Shown piece by piece: positions 44,421 through 53,299 of a stretch of DNA of 64,000 bases (position 1 is the stretch's first letter; each line of letters opens with the position of its first letter). The position numbers and the translations under genes were made by a program. Below the pieces are notes generated by a model. That model searched no databases. It saw only the letters and a list, made by a program, of their open reading frames with translations, and was not told the DNA's origin. Source of the stretch: Flavobacterium sp. ACN6 (GTDB taxonomy: Bacteria; Bacteroidota; Bacteroidia; Flavobacteriales; Flavobacteriaceae); NCBI RefSeq assembly GCF_002304005.1, contig NZ_MRCQ01000001.1, positions 496,001 to 560,000 of the forward strand, read 5' to 3'.

Positions 44421-45635
44421 TTATTTATGGGTTAACGGAAGTACAATTATAAAACTTGCACCTTCGCCTTGTTTACTTTTAGCGGTAATTAAGCCGTTAT
44501 GTTTTTCAATAATCTTTTTGGCAATTGCCAATCCGATTCCAGTTCCTTCGTAGGTCATACGGTCGTTTAAGCTTTGAAAGATAATAAAAATTCTATCTAA
44601 ATAGATTTCATCAAAGCCAATTCCGTTGTCTTTTACCGTAATTCTGCAAAAACTGCCTTCCGGCGAAGTTGGACTTTCAAATGATTTATCTGCGATAATT
44701 TCAGAAGTAATTTCGATCAGCGGTTTTTGTTCGCTTCCTGAAAATTTTAATGCGTTTCCAATCAGATTTTGAAAAACCTGACGCATCTGACTTGGAATAC
44801 TGTCTACTGTTGGAAGTTCATTGGTTTTGATTTCAGCATTTTTGTTTTCTATCAGATAATCAAAATCGGAAAGTACTTCCTGCAGCACCTCATTCAAATC
44901 TGTTTTTTCTGGTTTTACTTGTGCCGAAAGTCTTGAATACGCTAAAAGATCGGTAATCAAGGTCTGCATTCTTTCTGCCGATTTTATCGTTCGATTGACA
45001 TAGTCGATTGCTTTGTCATCGGTTTTTAAGTAAAGGTCCTTTATAATTTTAATAAAGATCTGAATCTTCCGGATTGGCTCATTCAAATCATGCGAAACTA
45101 CCCAGGAAAACTGCTGTAATTCGTGATTTCGAAGTTCGAGTTCTTCATTTTTTTGAACCAGTTCTTTCGTTCTTTCCGCAATTTTAATTTCAAGATTATC
45201 CTGTGCTTCTTTCCTAATTTTAATTTCTTTAGAAAGCAGGTCTTTTATTGCTTTAAGTTCGTGTTGCTGCTCGTATATTTTTATGAAGGTTTTTACTTTT
45301 AAAATTAGCAAATCAGAATCGACTGGTTTGGTGATATACTCCACTGCACCAGTTTCATAGCCTTTAAAAATATACTTTTTTTCGGTATTAAGTGCCGAAA
45401 GAAATATAACGGGAATGTCTTTTGTACGTTTGTTTCCAGAAAGGATTTTAACTACTTCAAAGCCGTCAAGTCCCGGCATTTGAACATCCATAATAATCAG
45501 ACAATAATCTGTTTTTAGAATTTTCTTTAACGCTTCTTCTCCAGATTCGGCACTATCGACTTCGATGTTATGCAGCTCTAATGTTTTTTTCAAGGCAATG
45601 ATATTGGCCCTTATATCGTCTACAATTAATACCAT
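44421..45635 (-). CDS. Receiver-histidine kinase fusion (REC-HisKA-HATPase)
   Basis: 404 residues. An N-terminal receiver (about 1-120) has phospho-Asp D50 in 'IIMDVQMPGLDGFEV'. A coiled-coil linker follows (about 120-175), then HisKA with 'VVSHDLNEPIRKI' (His near 181) and HATPase ('IGNALKFSG', 'DNGIGFD', 'GTGIGLAI'). It is soluble, so it is an intracellular relay kinase taking input through its receiver. It ends 28 nt before the hybrid kinase gene and is the first gene of the cluster. A -7-like TAnnTTTG box on the minus strand lies at 45755-45762. Confidence 0.92.
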   Translation of the reverse strand: MVLIVDDIRANIIALKKTLELHNIEVDSAESGEEALKKILKTDYCLIIMDVQMPGLDGFEVVKILSGNKRTKDIPVIFLSALNTEKKYIFKGYETGAVEYITKPVDSDLLILKVKTFIKIYEQQHELKAIKDLLSKEIKIRKEAQDNLEIKIAERTKELVQKNEELELRNHELQQFSWVVSHDLNEPIRKIQIFIKIIKDLYLKTDDKAIDYVNRTIKSAERMQTLITDLLAYSRLSAQVKPEKTDLNEVLQEVLSDFDYLIENKNAEIKTNELPTVDSIPSQMRQVFQNLIGNALKFSGSEQKPLIEITSEIIADKSFESPTSPEGSFCRITVKDNGIGFDEIYLDRIFIIFQSLNDRMTYEGTGIGLAIAKKIIEKHNGLITAKSKQGEGASFIIVLPLTHK

Positions 45636-46029
45636 GCCGTGTTGAAGCTAAATTGGTTGTGAATCAAAATTCCTGAATTTAAAATGAATTTAAAAATTTT
45701 CTTATTTTTTTGCTGATTTACATAAGTATCTATTAAAAACAATATGTAAATTCTCAAATGTATAAAAAAAATTAGGAGAAGCTTTTTTATCTAAATCGAA
45801 ATTCGTTACAAAATTCCCACCTTTGGTTGTATTTTGTGAGTTTTGATGTGATTATTAAGTCTTTAGAATTTTCTTGTTATTTGAATTTCATTAACAAATT
45901 ACCGTATTTTCATACAATAACTTCTGTTTTAGTTTTATTGAGGCAATTAAAATACCTTTTAAAGCAACTGTTCTTGTGGCTATAGGCTAACTTTAAAATG
46001 AATAAAACGTACTAAACAGAAATATAATC
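45636..46029. other. Divergent AT-rich promoter region, no gene
   Basis: The spacer between the kinase cluster (minus) and the SDR gene (plus) holds no open frame or hairpin. The only motif noted is a minus-strand TAnnTTTG box (45755-45762), with no matched -33 box at proper distance. Confidence 0.5.
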
Positions 46030-46878
46030 ATGAAAAAAACAAAAACATTCCCTGAGCAAAAACAAAATCTTCCTGGTAATGAACACATGATGAAACCTGA
46101 ACCGGAAATTATTAGAGATAATTATGTGGGAAGTGGAAAATTACTAGGCAAAACTGCTTTTATCACTGGCGGCGACAGCGGTATTGGAAGAAGTGTTGCG
46201 GTGCATTTTGCTCGAGAAGGCGCTAATATTGCCATTGTATATTTAAAGGAAGATAAGGATGCGCGTGAAACGAAAGAAATGGTAGAAAAAGAAGGACGAG
46301 AATGCCTTTTAATAAGCGGTGACTTGAAAGATGAAAAGTTTTGCAAGGCGGCAATCAAAAAATGCTATACTACATTTAAGGATATTAATATTATAGTAAA
46401 CAATGCTGCGGTACAATTTCCTCAAAAAGAACTGGAAAAAATTACTGCTGCTCAGCTTCATAAAACTTTTGAAACCAATATTTACCCTTATTTTTATATT
46501 ACCAAAGCAGCACTTGATTATTTAAAAGAAGGTGATACAATCATTAATACAACTTCTGTAACTGCTTTTCGCGGCAGCGAGCATTTGGCCGATTATGCCA
46601 GTACAAAAGGCGCAATTGTGAGTTTTACAAGATCGCTGTCGGGTATGCTGGCGCAGAGGAAAATACGCGTGAATGGTGTAGCGCCTGGTCCGATTTGGAC
46701 ACCGCTTATTGTAGCAAGTTTTGATAAATTATCTGATTTTGGAAAAGATAATCCGATGGAGAGAGCCGGACAGCCCTCTGAAGTTGCGCCTGCTTATGTG
46801 TTTTTGGCCTCTGAAGACAGCAGTTATATTACTGGCCAGTTTATCCATATTAATGGTGGAGAATTGGTTGGGGCATAA
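46030..46878 (+). CDS. SDR family oxidoreductase (YhxC/YdaD-like)
   Basis: 282 residues. An N-terminal extension of about 40 residues ('FPEQKQNLPGNEHMMKPEPE') precedes the Rossmann motif 'TGGDSGIG' (46-53). The catalytic set is Ser176, Tyr189 and Lys193 ('YASTK'), with 'NNAA' at about 124-127. The extension and the PGNE..M.P.P pattern are those of the 'extended classical' SDRs in general-stress regulons of Bacillus and others. It is an NAD(P)-dependent reductase or dehydrogenase of unknown substrate, encoded alone. Confidence 0.9.
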   Translation: MKKTKTFPEQKQNLPGNEHMMKPEPEIIRDNYVGSGKLLGKTAFITGGDSGIGRSVAVHFAREGANIAIVYLKEDKDARETKEMVEKEGRECLLISGDLKDEKFCKAAIKKCYTTFKDINIIVNNAAVQFPQKELEKITAAQLHKTFETNIYPYFYITKAALDYLKEGDTIINTTSVTAFRGSEHLADYASTKGAIVSFTRSLSGMLAQRKIRVNGVAPGPIWTPLIVASFDKLSDFGKDNPMERAGQPSEVAPAYVFLASEDSSYITGQFIHINGGELVGA

Positions 46879-46980
46879 TATTGCTTTTTTTAAAATCTCC
46901 CAGAGTTGCAAAGGTTTTTGTTTCTCGCAGATTTTGGAGATTTTTTTATACTGAATTGTTTTAATCTCGCAAAGTCGCAG

Positions 46981-47135
46981 TCCCGGGGCTTCGGGAGCAA
47001 AGTTTTTTTTTAAAGTATTAATTAAGCGCAATGTTTGTCATCCTGAGAAACGAAGGATCAAATTCAATATTCTTCAAAGAGAATCGCCAATCTTTGTAGA
47101 GTTTCTTGTGTGATCCTTCGTTCCTCAGGATGACA
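46981..47135. repeat. TCCCGG palindrome and a 100-bp inverted-repeat (MITE-like) element
   Basis: TCCCGGGGCTTCGGGA (46981-46996) belongs to the CCCGAAGCTTCGGG family. A separate element, 47036-47135, has 25-nt terminal inverted repeats (47036-47060, 47111-47135; 24 of 25 match; TGTCATCCTGAG...GAAGGATCA) around a 50-nt unique centre and carries no gene. The layout is that of a non-autonomous mobile element. Confidence 0.8.
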
Positions 47136-47212
47136 AAATGAGGAAAAAATCAATTTAATCATTACAATCTGTGGCAATAAAAACTTTGCGACTTTGCGAG
47201 AACTCAACCAAA

Positions 47213-47262
47213 AAACCTCAGAACCTCAGAACCTCAGCATCTCAGAACCTTAGAACCTTAAA
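47213..47262. repeat. CTCAGAAC octamer iterations before the SemiSWEET gene
   Basis: Tandem ACCTCAGA/ACCTTAGA octamers run to within 5 nt of the ATG at 47267. The same octamers occur at about 1722-1756, 29570-29608, 29935-29980 and 63060-63092. Confidence 0.8.
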
Positions 47263-47266
47263 AAAA

Positions 47267-47533
47267 ATGAACTACATAGACATTATAGGACTTTTTGCAG
47301 GAGGATGCATAACAATCTCCACCATTCCGCAGATTTTGAAAGTTTGGAAAACTAAAAAAGTAAAAGAAATTTCGCTTAAAATGTTTGCTATACTTACTTT
47401 CGGAATTGCGGTGTGGATTGTTTACGGCATTTTGAAAAACGATTTACCCATTATAATCACGAATAGTGTTTCATTTATCTTAAACCTTATCATGGTTTAT
47501 TTTATTATCTATTACGAAAAAGATAAATCTTAG
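47267..47533 (+). CDS. SemiSWEET sugar transporter
   Basis: 88 residues with three transmembrane helices, the half-transporter unit of the SWEET/PQ-loop family that works as a dimer to move sugars. The PQ motif is in 'TISTIPQILKVWKTKKVKEI' (about 20-39). The start is placed at the ATG at 47267; an upstream in-frame start would translate octamer repeats and is unlikely. It is a single gene with a good terminator. Confidence 0.9.
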   Translation: MNYIDIIGLFAGGCITISTIPQILKVWKTKKVKEISLKMFAILTFGIAVWIVYGILKNDLPIIITNSVSFILNLIMVYFIIYYEKDKS

Positions 47534-47537
47534 AAAT

Positions 47538-47567
47538 AAAAAAACAGCTCGATAAAGCTGTTTTTTT
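47538..47567 (+). terminator. Terminator of the SemiSWEET gene
   Basis: 12-nt arms AAAAAAACAGCT / AGCTGTTTTTTT (47538-47549, 47556-47567) enclose a 6-nt loop and end in a T-tract. It lies between convergent genes and could act both ways. Confidence 0.85.
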
Positions 47568-47592
47568 GAAAATGAAGAATATGGTATGCTTA

Positions 47593-48423
47593 CTAGCTAG
47601 CTAATTTTTGATTGAATGGTTCTAATTCTATATGGTATTTTTCTTTTAAGGCTTTTGATTGTACCATTCGTTTAAAAAACAATGCCGGAGCCATAATGGT
47701 AGTTAATTTTACATGTGAAAGTTTTTTGATCTCGCCAATTTGCTTAGATGCAAAATTTACAATAGGATCAAATGTGCTTAAATAATTATAACTATGCTGC
47801 GCTATCTCCAGTTCTAAAACTTCACGTAAAATACTTTTCATCAACAAATAACGAACTGTTCCCTGCTGCGGAATTGTTTTAAGTTCTTGAAACTTTTCTC
47901 CTATTTTTTGATTTTCGGCACCTATATAAATGTAATTCCCAGAATCATGGGTAAATATTTTTCTCACTTGAGATGCATAATCCAACCCTGCCTCTTTGCT
48001 CTCTACAATCGTAGGCATTCCAATTAATGAAAATTGAATATGCTGATGACTTTGAAAGTATAAAACACTGTTGATAGATGAGGAATTACTCATAATACCA
48101 GACTGCTGCTTTTTTAAAGATTTGATTTCTCCATTTGCACCAAAACTATGTACAACGTTTCCTTTTTCACAATACACAAAAAATACCGGCGAAAATGGAT
48201 TTGATTCTATACTTAAATTAACATCTTGATTAAATGTTAAATCAAAATTTAAATAGGTCATTTCTTTTTCAAAACGAACTCCTGAAATGCTTCCAGTTGC
48301 CCATCTTGATTTGAATGTTAATTTGTATTCATTAGCTGTAACTAATAAGTCACCGCCAAAACTATCTTTAAGGTTATTAAAAACAGCATCAAAGCCTCCA
48401 GTATTTATGTAAAGTTTTTTCAT
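47593..48423 (-). CDS. AraC-like ligand-sensing domain without visible DNA-binding domain
   Basis: 276 residues. The body resembles the N-terminal sensing and dimerisation part of Bacteroidota AraC regulators: beta-rich first half ('FEKEMTYLNFDLTFNQ', 'FSPVFFVYCEKGNV', 'HQHIQFSLIG') and a helical 'IPQQGTVRYLLMKSILREVLELEI' region (about 186-209). A normal member would then have a double helix-turn-helix of about 100 residues. Here the remaining 65 residues contain only a partial resemblance ('KQIGEIKKLSHVKLTTIMAP') and stop. It may be an HTH-less modulator, a truncated regulator, or something else. Encoded alone. Confidence 0.5.
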   Translation of the reverse strand: MKKLYINTGGFDAVFNNLKDSFGGDLLVTANEYKLTFKSRWATGSISGVRFEKEMTYLNFDLTFNQDVNLSIESNPFSPVFFVYCEKGNVVHSFGANGEIKSLKKQQSGIMSNSSSINSVLYFQSHQHIQFSLIGMPTIVESKEAGLDYASQVRKIFTHDSGNYIYIGAENQKIGEKFQELKTIPQQGTVRYLLMKSILREVLELEIAQHSYNYLSTFDPIVNFASKQIGEIKKLSHVKLTTIMAPALFFKRMVQSKALKEKYHIELEPFNQKLAS

Positions 48424-48570
48424 TGTATGGTTTGGTTTATTAAAGGTGTTAGTCGTTACAAACTAACTTTGGTTTTAAACTTAATTTCTTAATTCAAATT
48501 TCGTTTATATTGTCAGTCAAACCTTTATACAATTTTCGTGAGATATTTCATAATTATTATTTTCTTAAGT

Positions 48571-48828
48571 GGCAAAGGTTCAGAGGTACATAGGTGCAAA
48601 GGTTTTTTTACGCTGTAAAACGTTTGAGCTATTATACTCCTTACAGCTTGAACCTTTCTAGCTCGGCACCTCTGCACTTCTGTACATTAGGGGCAAAGGT
48701 TCATAAGTACAGAGGTGCAAAGGTTTTTTTACGCTGTAAACGTTTGAGCTGCTCTACTCCTTACACCTTGAACCTTTGCCCCTTTGCCTCTCTGAACCTC
48801 TGAACCTTTGAACCTCTGAACCTCAAAA
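48571..48828. repeat. 121-bp tandem duplication of iterated GAACCT/CAAAGG units
   Basis: Two related units start at 48571 and 48692 (offset 121). Each begins GGCAAAGGTTCA and contains 'CAAAGGTTTTTTTACGCTGT' and opposite-sense 'TTGAACCTTT' near its end, so each unit can form a hairpin. The second continues into five or so GAACCTCT octamers. No gene is present. Confidence 0.85.
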
Positions 48829-48838
48829 AAAAAAAAAA

Positions 48839-48875
48839 AGCAGCTGCTCCAAATAAATTTGAAACAACTGCTCAT
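48839..48875 (-). terminator. Terminator of the small conserved protein gene
   Basis: On the minus strand, AGCAGTTG... pairs imperfectly with ...CAGCTGCT and is followed by about 14 T. It lies 34 nt downstream of the stop codon at 48909. Confidence 0.6.
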
Positions 48876-48908
48876 CAGCAAAATAAAAATACCAATCTAT
48901 TTTTATTC

Positions 48909-49250
48909 TTAATTCAGTTCATTAACATCAGAGTTTTTAGAATAGTTAGCTTTTGGAATGTCTTTAAAAAATTCCGCTTCTTCTAGATCTGCTGTTGGTC
49001 CGTATCCTAATAAATGAGTTCCTTTCCCATTATCTTTTGTTTCTATTACATATAAGATCGACATATCATCTGGATCGCTCATCCCTTCATAACGATGATG
49101 TGCCACAATAAAAATATCTTCTGGTTTGTAGACTGTTTTTGTTTCAGAATTTATAAGACTGTCGTTTTCGAATAAATAATTCGTCGTGTAGCCATCTTCC
49201 TGATATCTTTTTATATAGTCGATTTCGTGTTTTGAATCTTCTCGTTTCAT
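48909..49250 (-). CDS. Small conserved Bacteroidota protein
   Basis: 113 residues from the ATG at 49250 ('MKREDSKHEIDYIKRYQEDG'); a start nine codons upstream is possible. The second half, 'FIVAHHRYEGMSDPDDMSIL' (about 47-66) and 'VIETKDNGKGTHLLGYG', matches a widespread small flavobacterial family often mislabelled phosphoribosylpyrophosphate synthetase. There are no PRPP-synthetase motifs, so that name should not be used. It is acidic, soluble and of unknown function; its neighbours suggest a stress or signalling context. Confidence 0.7.
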   Translation of the reverse strand: MKREDSKHEIDYIKRYQEDGYTTNYLFENDSLINSETKTVYKPEDIFIVAHHRYEGMSDPDDMSILYVIETKDNGKGTHLLGYGPTADLEEAEFFKDIPKANYSKNSDVNELN

Positions 49251-49460
49251 GTCTTTTTGTTTTAATCTGTTTATCAAATTTCCGTATTGATAAGAGATAA
49301 AATTAACTCAAATGATTTTTATCTTACCTCATTCAAAAATACACTTTCAGTGAAATTTTATTTTTTATTAATTTTAGCAAAGCTTAGATTAAAGCTAGAA
49401 TCACTACATTTAAATAATTAATAAACAATCGTTTATTATCAGATAATAAATAACACATTA

Positions 49461-52400
49461 ATGATTACTACTAATTATGATTTTTTGGGCAATGGAGGCA
49501 AAATGGGAGAACTTACCCGTGCCAAGGATTGGAGTAAAACTGCAGTTGGCCCAGTAGAATCTTGGTCTCAAAGTCTTCGTACGACTTTAGGCATTTTACT
49601 AAACTCAAAATTCCCAATGTTTTTGTTTTGGGGACCTGATCATATTTGTTTTTACAATGACGCTTATCGTCCAAGTCTTGGTAACGATGGCAAACATCCT
49701 GCAATTCTTGGCGAAAAAGGTGCTGAATTCTGGCCGGAGATTTGGGATTTCATCCAACCTTTAATCGATCAAGTACTTACAACTGGAGAAGCTACCTGGC
49801 ACGAAGACCAGTTGCTGCCTATTTACAGAAATGGTCAAATGGAAGATGTTTACTGGACATTTAGTTACAGTCCCGTAAGCGGCGATGATGGAAAAATAGC
49901 GGGAGTTCTGGTAATTTGCAACGAAACTACGGATAAAATAAATATTCATAAAAAGCTGGAAGAAAGCAATAAACGGTATCTTAATAATATTCTTCAGGCT
50001 CCAAATGCGATGTGTATTTTTAGAGGTGCAGAATATATTATAGAAATTGCCAATAAATTCATGCTCGAAATTTGGGAACGAACAGAAGAACAAGTTTTGC
50101 ATAAACCTGTTTTCGCTGCACTGCCAGAAGTAGCCAATCAAGGTTTAGAGGAAATTGTGAAAAATGTTTACACCACTGGCGAGACATTTACCGCAAATGA
50201 ACTTCCTGTAAAATTAAACCGAAAAGGCAAACCTGTAACCAATTTCATAAATGTTACTTACGAAGCTTTAAAAGAATCTGACGGAACAATTTCTGGTATT
50301 CTGGCTGTTGCCAATGATGTGACGCTTCAGGTACTTTCGCGCACTGCTGTTGAAGAAAGTGAAAAACGTTTTAGAAACATCGTAAAACAACTACCGCTCG
50401 GAATTGGTATTTTAAAAGGTTCAGATTTGATTGTCGAAATGGCTAATAGTACCTATCTGCATATCATTGATAAAAATGAAGAAGATGTATTAGAGAAACC
50501 CATTTTTGAATCGGTTCCTGAAGCAAAAGAGACCATATTGCCTTTATTGAAAAACGTTTTTGAAACAGGCGTTCCTTATTATACAGATGAACTTCCTGTC
50601 AAATTAAATCGTTACAATAAAGAGGAATTAGGCTATTTTAATCTTGTTTTTTATCCTTTAAAAGAAGAAAGTAATGTTATTACTGGTGTCATCATTGTGG
50701 CTTATGAAGTTACAGAAGAAGTAAAAGCTAGATATTTACTGACTGAAAGTGAAAAAGCATTTCGAAATATCGTAATGGAATCTCCGATTGCAATGGCAAT
50801 TTTTAGAGGCAAAAACCATATTATCGAAATGGCTAATACCACTATGACCAAAACCATCTGGCAGAAAGAAGAGAAAGATACCATTGGAAAACCTCTATTG
50901 GAAGTTTTTCCTGAATTAGAAAATCAAAAATATCCCGAATTATTGAATGAAGTGGTTTCGAACGGAAAGACCATACAGGAAAATGAAGCAATTGCTTACG
51001 TCGACATTAAAGGAAAACTGAAAAAATTCTATCTTGATTATGAATATACGGCACTCTATGAAAAAAATGGGCAGGCTTCTGGCGTTATGGTTACCGTTAA
51101 TGATGTAACTTCTAAAGTTAAAGCCCGAAAAAAAGTAGAAACTGCCGAAGAAAGAGCACGATTAGCTGCAGAGATTGGAGAAATTGCGACTTGGGACTTG
51201 AATCTTCAAAATAAAAAAATAATCTACAGCGATAATATTCTGGATCTTTTTGGTTTTGAAAAAGATCAAAAAATTTCTCATCAGGATCTTAGAGGAAGAG
51301 TTCTTCCTGAAGATGAGCCTATTCTGGTAGAAGCTTTTGAAAAAGCATTAGAAACAAGCATTTACAAATACGAGGCGCGTATTCAAAAACTAGACAATAC
51401 TATAAGCTGGATAAAAGTACACGGCAGAATATTTTTTGATGAAAATAAGGATCCTGTAAAAATGATAGGAACTATAATGGACATTACAGATGAAAAAAAT
51501 ATTCAGCAGATATTGATGAAGAATGAAGCCAAATTCAGGCTTCTTGCCGACTCTATGCCTCAGCTTATCTGGACTAGTGATACGCTGGGGAATTTAAATT
51601 ATTTTAATGAAACTGTTTTCAAATTCTCTGGATTATCAAAAGAGGAAATTGAAAAAAATGGCTGGCTGCAAATTGTTCATCCTGATGATCGCGAGGAAAA
51701 TGTAAAACTCTGGATGCATTCTGTAAAGACAGGAAACGACTTTTTATTTGTTCACCGTTTTAAACGTTATGACGGCGAATACAGATGGCAGCTCAGCCGA
51801 GCGATTGCGCAATTAGACGAAAAAAATAATATCCAAATGTGGGTTGGAAGCAGTACTGATATTGAAGATCAAAAAAACTTTACCAATCAATTGGAAGAGC
51901 AGATTATCGATCGTACTACACAGCTGGAATTGACCAACAGAGACTTGGTAAATATGAATATCGAACTGCAGTCGTTTGCTTATATTTCGAGCCATGACCT
52001 TCAGGAACCGCTGCGAAAAATACAGACTTTTGCCAGCAGACTTTCTGATTTGGATGAGCAGAATATTTCTGAAAGCGCCCGCACCTATTTAACCAGAATT
52101 GAAATTTCTGCGAAAAGAATGCAAAATTTAATTCAAGATTTATTAGCGTATTCCAGAGCCAATTCTGCTGACCGCGTTTTTACAGTAGTGAATATTGACG
52201 AAATTACTGAGGAAGTAATAAGCGATTTTTCGGATCGAATTGAGGAAAAACAGGCGGTGATTGAATATCATAATTTGGGAGAAGCAACCCTTATTCAGTT
52301 TCAATTTAGACAATTACTGCATAATTTGATCGAAAATGGCTTAAAATTTTCACGAAAAGATGTCCCGCCAATAGTAGAAATTACATCAGAATTAGTAAAA

Positions 52401-52670
52401 GGAAGTTCACTGCCAGATGCTGAATTTAAAGATAGAATGTACCATCATATCAAAGTTTCGGATAACGGAATTGGTTTTGATCTTGCGTACAAAGACAAAA
52501 TTTTTGAAGTTTTCCAGCGTTTAAATACCGAAAGCGAATATAGAGGAACCGGAATTGGACTGGCAATAGTAAAAAAGATCGTTGAAAACCATAAAGGAAT
52601 TATTACGGTTTCCAGCGAGCAAAATAAAGGTTCTGAATTCAATATTTATATTCCTGACTTATCGGAATAA
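49461..52670 (+). CDS. Multi-PAS sensor histidine kinase
   Basis: 1069 residues, no transmembrane segment, so cytoplasmic. About six PAS/PAS-like units precede the kinase core: about 10-155 ('FPMFLFWGPDHICFYNDAYR'), 170-295, 300-425, 430-560 (these three share 'RNIV-Q-P-GI-I-G---I-EMAN' wording and are internal duplicates), 570-680 and 690-810 (PAS_3 type, 'WLQIVHPDDREENVKLW'). HisKA has 'ISSHDLQEPLRKIQ' and HATPase has 'ENGLKFS', 'DNGIGFD' and 'GTGIGLAI'. It resembles phytochrome-like or oxygen/redox sensors, but no cofactor-binding residue is obvious. A convergent Rcp1-like receiver gene ends 1 nt away. Confidence 0.93.
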   Translation: MITTNYDFLGNGGKMGELTRAKDWSKTAVGPVESWSQSLRTTLGILLNSKFPMFLFWGPDHICFYNDAYRPSLGNDGKHPAILGEKGAEFWPEIWDFIQPLIDQVLTTGEATWHEDQLLPIYRNGQMEDVYWTFSYSPVSGDDGKIAGVLVICNETTDKINIHKKLEESNKRYLNNILQAPNAMCIFRGAEYIIEIANKFMLEIWERTEEQVLHKPVFAALPEVANQGLEEIVKNVYTTGETFTANELPVKLNRKGKPVTNFINVTYEALKESDGTISGILAVANDVTLQVLSRTAVEESEKRFRNIVKQLPLGIGILKGSDLIVEMANSTYLHIIDKNEEDVLEKPIFESVPEAKETILPLLKNVFETGVPYYTDELPVKLNRYNKEELGYFNLVFYPLKEESNVITGVIIVAYEVTEEVKARYLLTESEKAFRNIVMESPIAMAIFRGKNHIIEMANTTMTKTIWQKEEKDTIGKPLLEVFPELENQKYPELLNEVVSNGKTIQENEAIAYVDIKGKLKKFYLDYEYTALYEKNGQASGVMVTVNDVTSKVKARKKVETAEERARLAAEIGEIATWDLNLQNKKIIYSDNILDLFGFEKDQKISHQDLRGRVLPEDEPILVEAFEKALETSIYKYEARIQKLDNTISWIKVHGRIFFDENKDPVKMIGTIMDITDEKNIQQILMKNEAKFRLLADSMPQLIWTSDTLGNLNYFNETVFKFSGLSKEEIEKNGWLQIVHPDDREENVKLWMHSVKTGNDFLFVHRFKRYDGEYRWQLSRAIAQLDEKNNIQMWVGSSTDIEDQKNFTNQLEEQIIDRTTQLELTNRDLVNMNIELQSFAYISSHDLQEPLRKIQTFASRLSDLDEQNISESARTYLTRIEISAKRMQNLIQDLLAYSRANSADRVFTVVNIDEITEEVISDFSDRIEEKQAVIEYHNLGEATLIQFQFRQLLHNLIENGLKFSRKDVPPIVEITSELVKGSSLPDAEFKDRMYHHIKVSDNGIGFDLAYKDKIFEVFQRLNTESEYRGTGIGLAIVKKIVENHKGIITVSSEQNKGSEFNIYIPDLSE

Positions 52671-52671
52671 G

Positions 52672-53103
52672 TTAGTATTTATAAACAAAATTAGATTTAT
52701 TTGGTACAAATTGATGCCAGTCAATCTGCAAGGCGTGTTCTATTGATTTTATAATATCCTTCATTAGAACAGGCTTTGTAATGAAACGATTAGCACCTAG
52801 GTTTCTGCATTTTTCAATAATTCCAGGCTCGCTGGAAGTCGAATAAATTACTACGGGAATATCTTTTTTATCCCCAGATTTTTTAATTTCTTCCAACACA
52901 TCAAAACCGTTTTTTCCAGGCATATTTAAATCCAAAAAAACAACATAAGGTGTTGGAGGCGGATTAAAAATTGCGTCTAGTAATTTCTCTCCTCCAGAAT
53001 AAGTCTGAAGCGTTATTTTTTGTGGTATTGATTCTACTGCGTCCGCAAAAATGCTTAAATCATCTTCGTCGTCATCAGTATAAAATATAGTATAGTTCTT
53101 CAT
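52672..53103 (-). CDS. Rcp1-type single-domain response regulator
   Basis: 143 residues, a receiver only. It has an acidic cluster 'YTDDDEDD' (about 8-15), phospho-acceptor D58 in 'VVFLDLNMPGKNGFDV', the Thr/Ser switch in 'VIYSTSSEP', and Lys in 'RFITKPVLM'. The 'FLDLNMPGKNG' form and a short C-terminal tail are typical of receivers partnered with phytochrome-like PAS kinases. It is convergent with the multi-PAS kinase (1 nt between stops), its likely partner. Confidence 0.92.
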   Translation of the reverse strand: MKNYTIFYTDDDEDDLSIFADAVESIPQKITLQTYSGGEKLLDAIFNPPPTPYVVFLDLNMPGKNGFDVLEEIKKSGDKKDIPVVIYSTSSEPGIIEKCRNLGANRFITKPVLMKDIIKSIEHALQIDWHQFVPNKSNFVYKY

Positions 53104-53129
53104 GTGTTTTCGAGTGTCATTTTAATAGC

Positions 53130-53162
53130 CAAATATAAAATATTTTTATCTAACCCAGTCAA
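53130..53162 (-). promoter_or_regulatory. Candidate promoter of the Rcp1-type regulator
   Basis: The minus-strand TAnnTTTG box (53130-53137) and a TTG (53160-53162) are spaced 22 nt apart, about 27 nt before the start at 53103. Motif match only. Confidence 0.5.
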
Positions 53163-53299
53163 TATCAGTCTAAATTCTTACAAAAAATACAAATTGAAAT
53201 CTCATAATTTATAAGTTGAATTATATAAGCTGAAAAGATTTAAAATAACCAATTTTACTTATAGAATAAAAGACAATACTAATTTAAAAATATAACGTT

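Noticed and set aside
47171..47266. Longer N-terminus for the SemiSWEET protein
   Set aside because: The added residues ('NLRTSASQNLRTLKK') come from octamer repeats, and the family length of about 88 residues fits the ATG at 47267.
48594..48803. Open frame of 69 codons in the 121-bp duplication
   Set aside because: Duplicated low-complexity peptide from the repeat; no start context or family.
48909..49250. Phosphoribosylpyrophosphate synthetase name for the small protein
   Set aside because: At 113 residues it lacks the PRPP-binding and ATP-binding motifs; the name is a database misannotation for this family.
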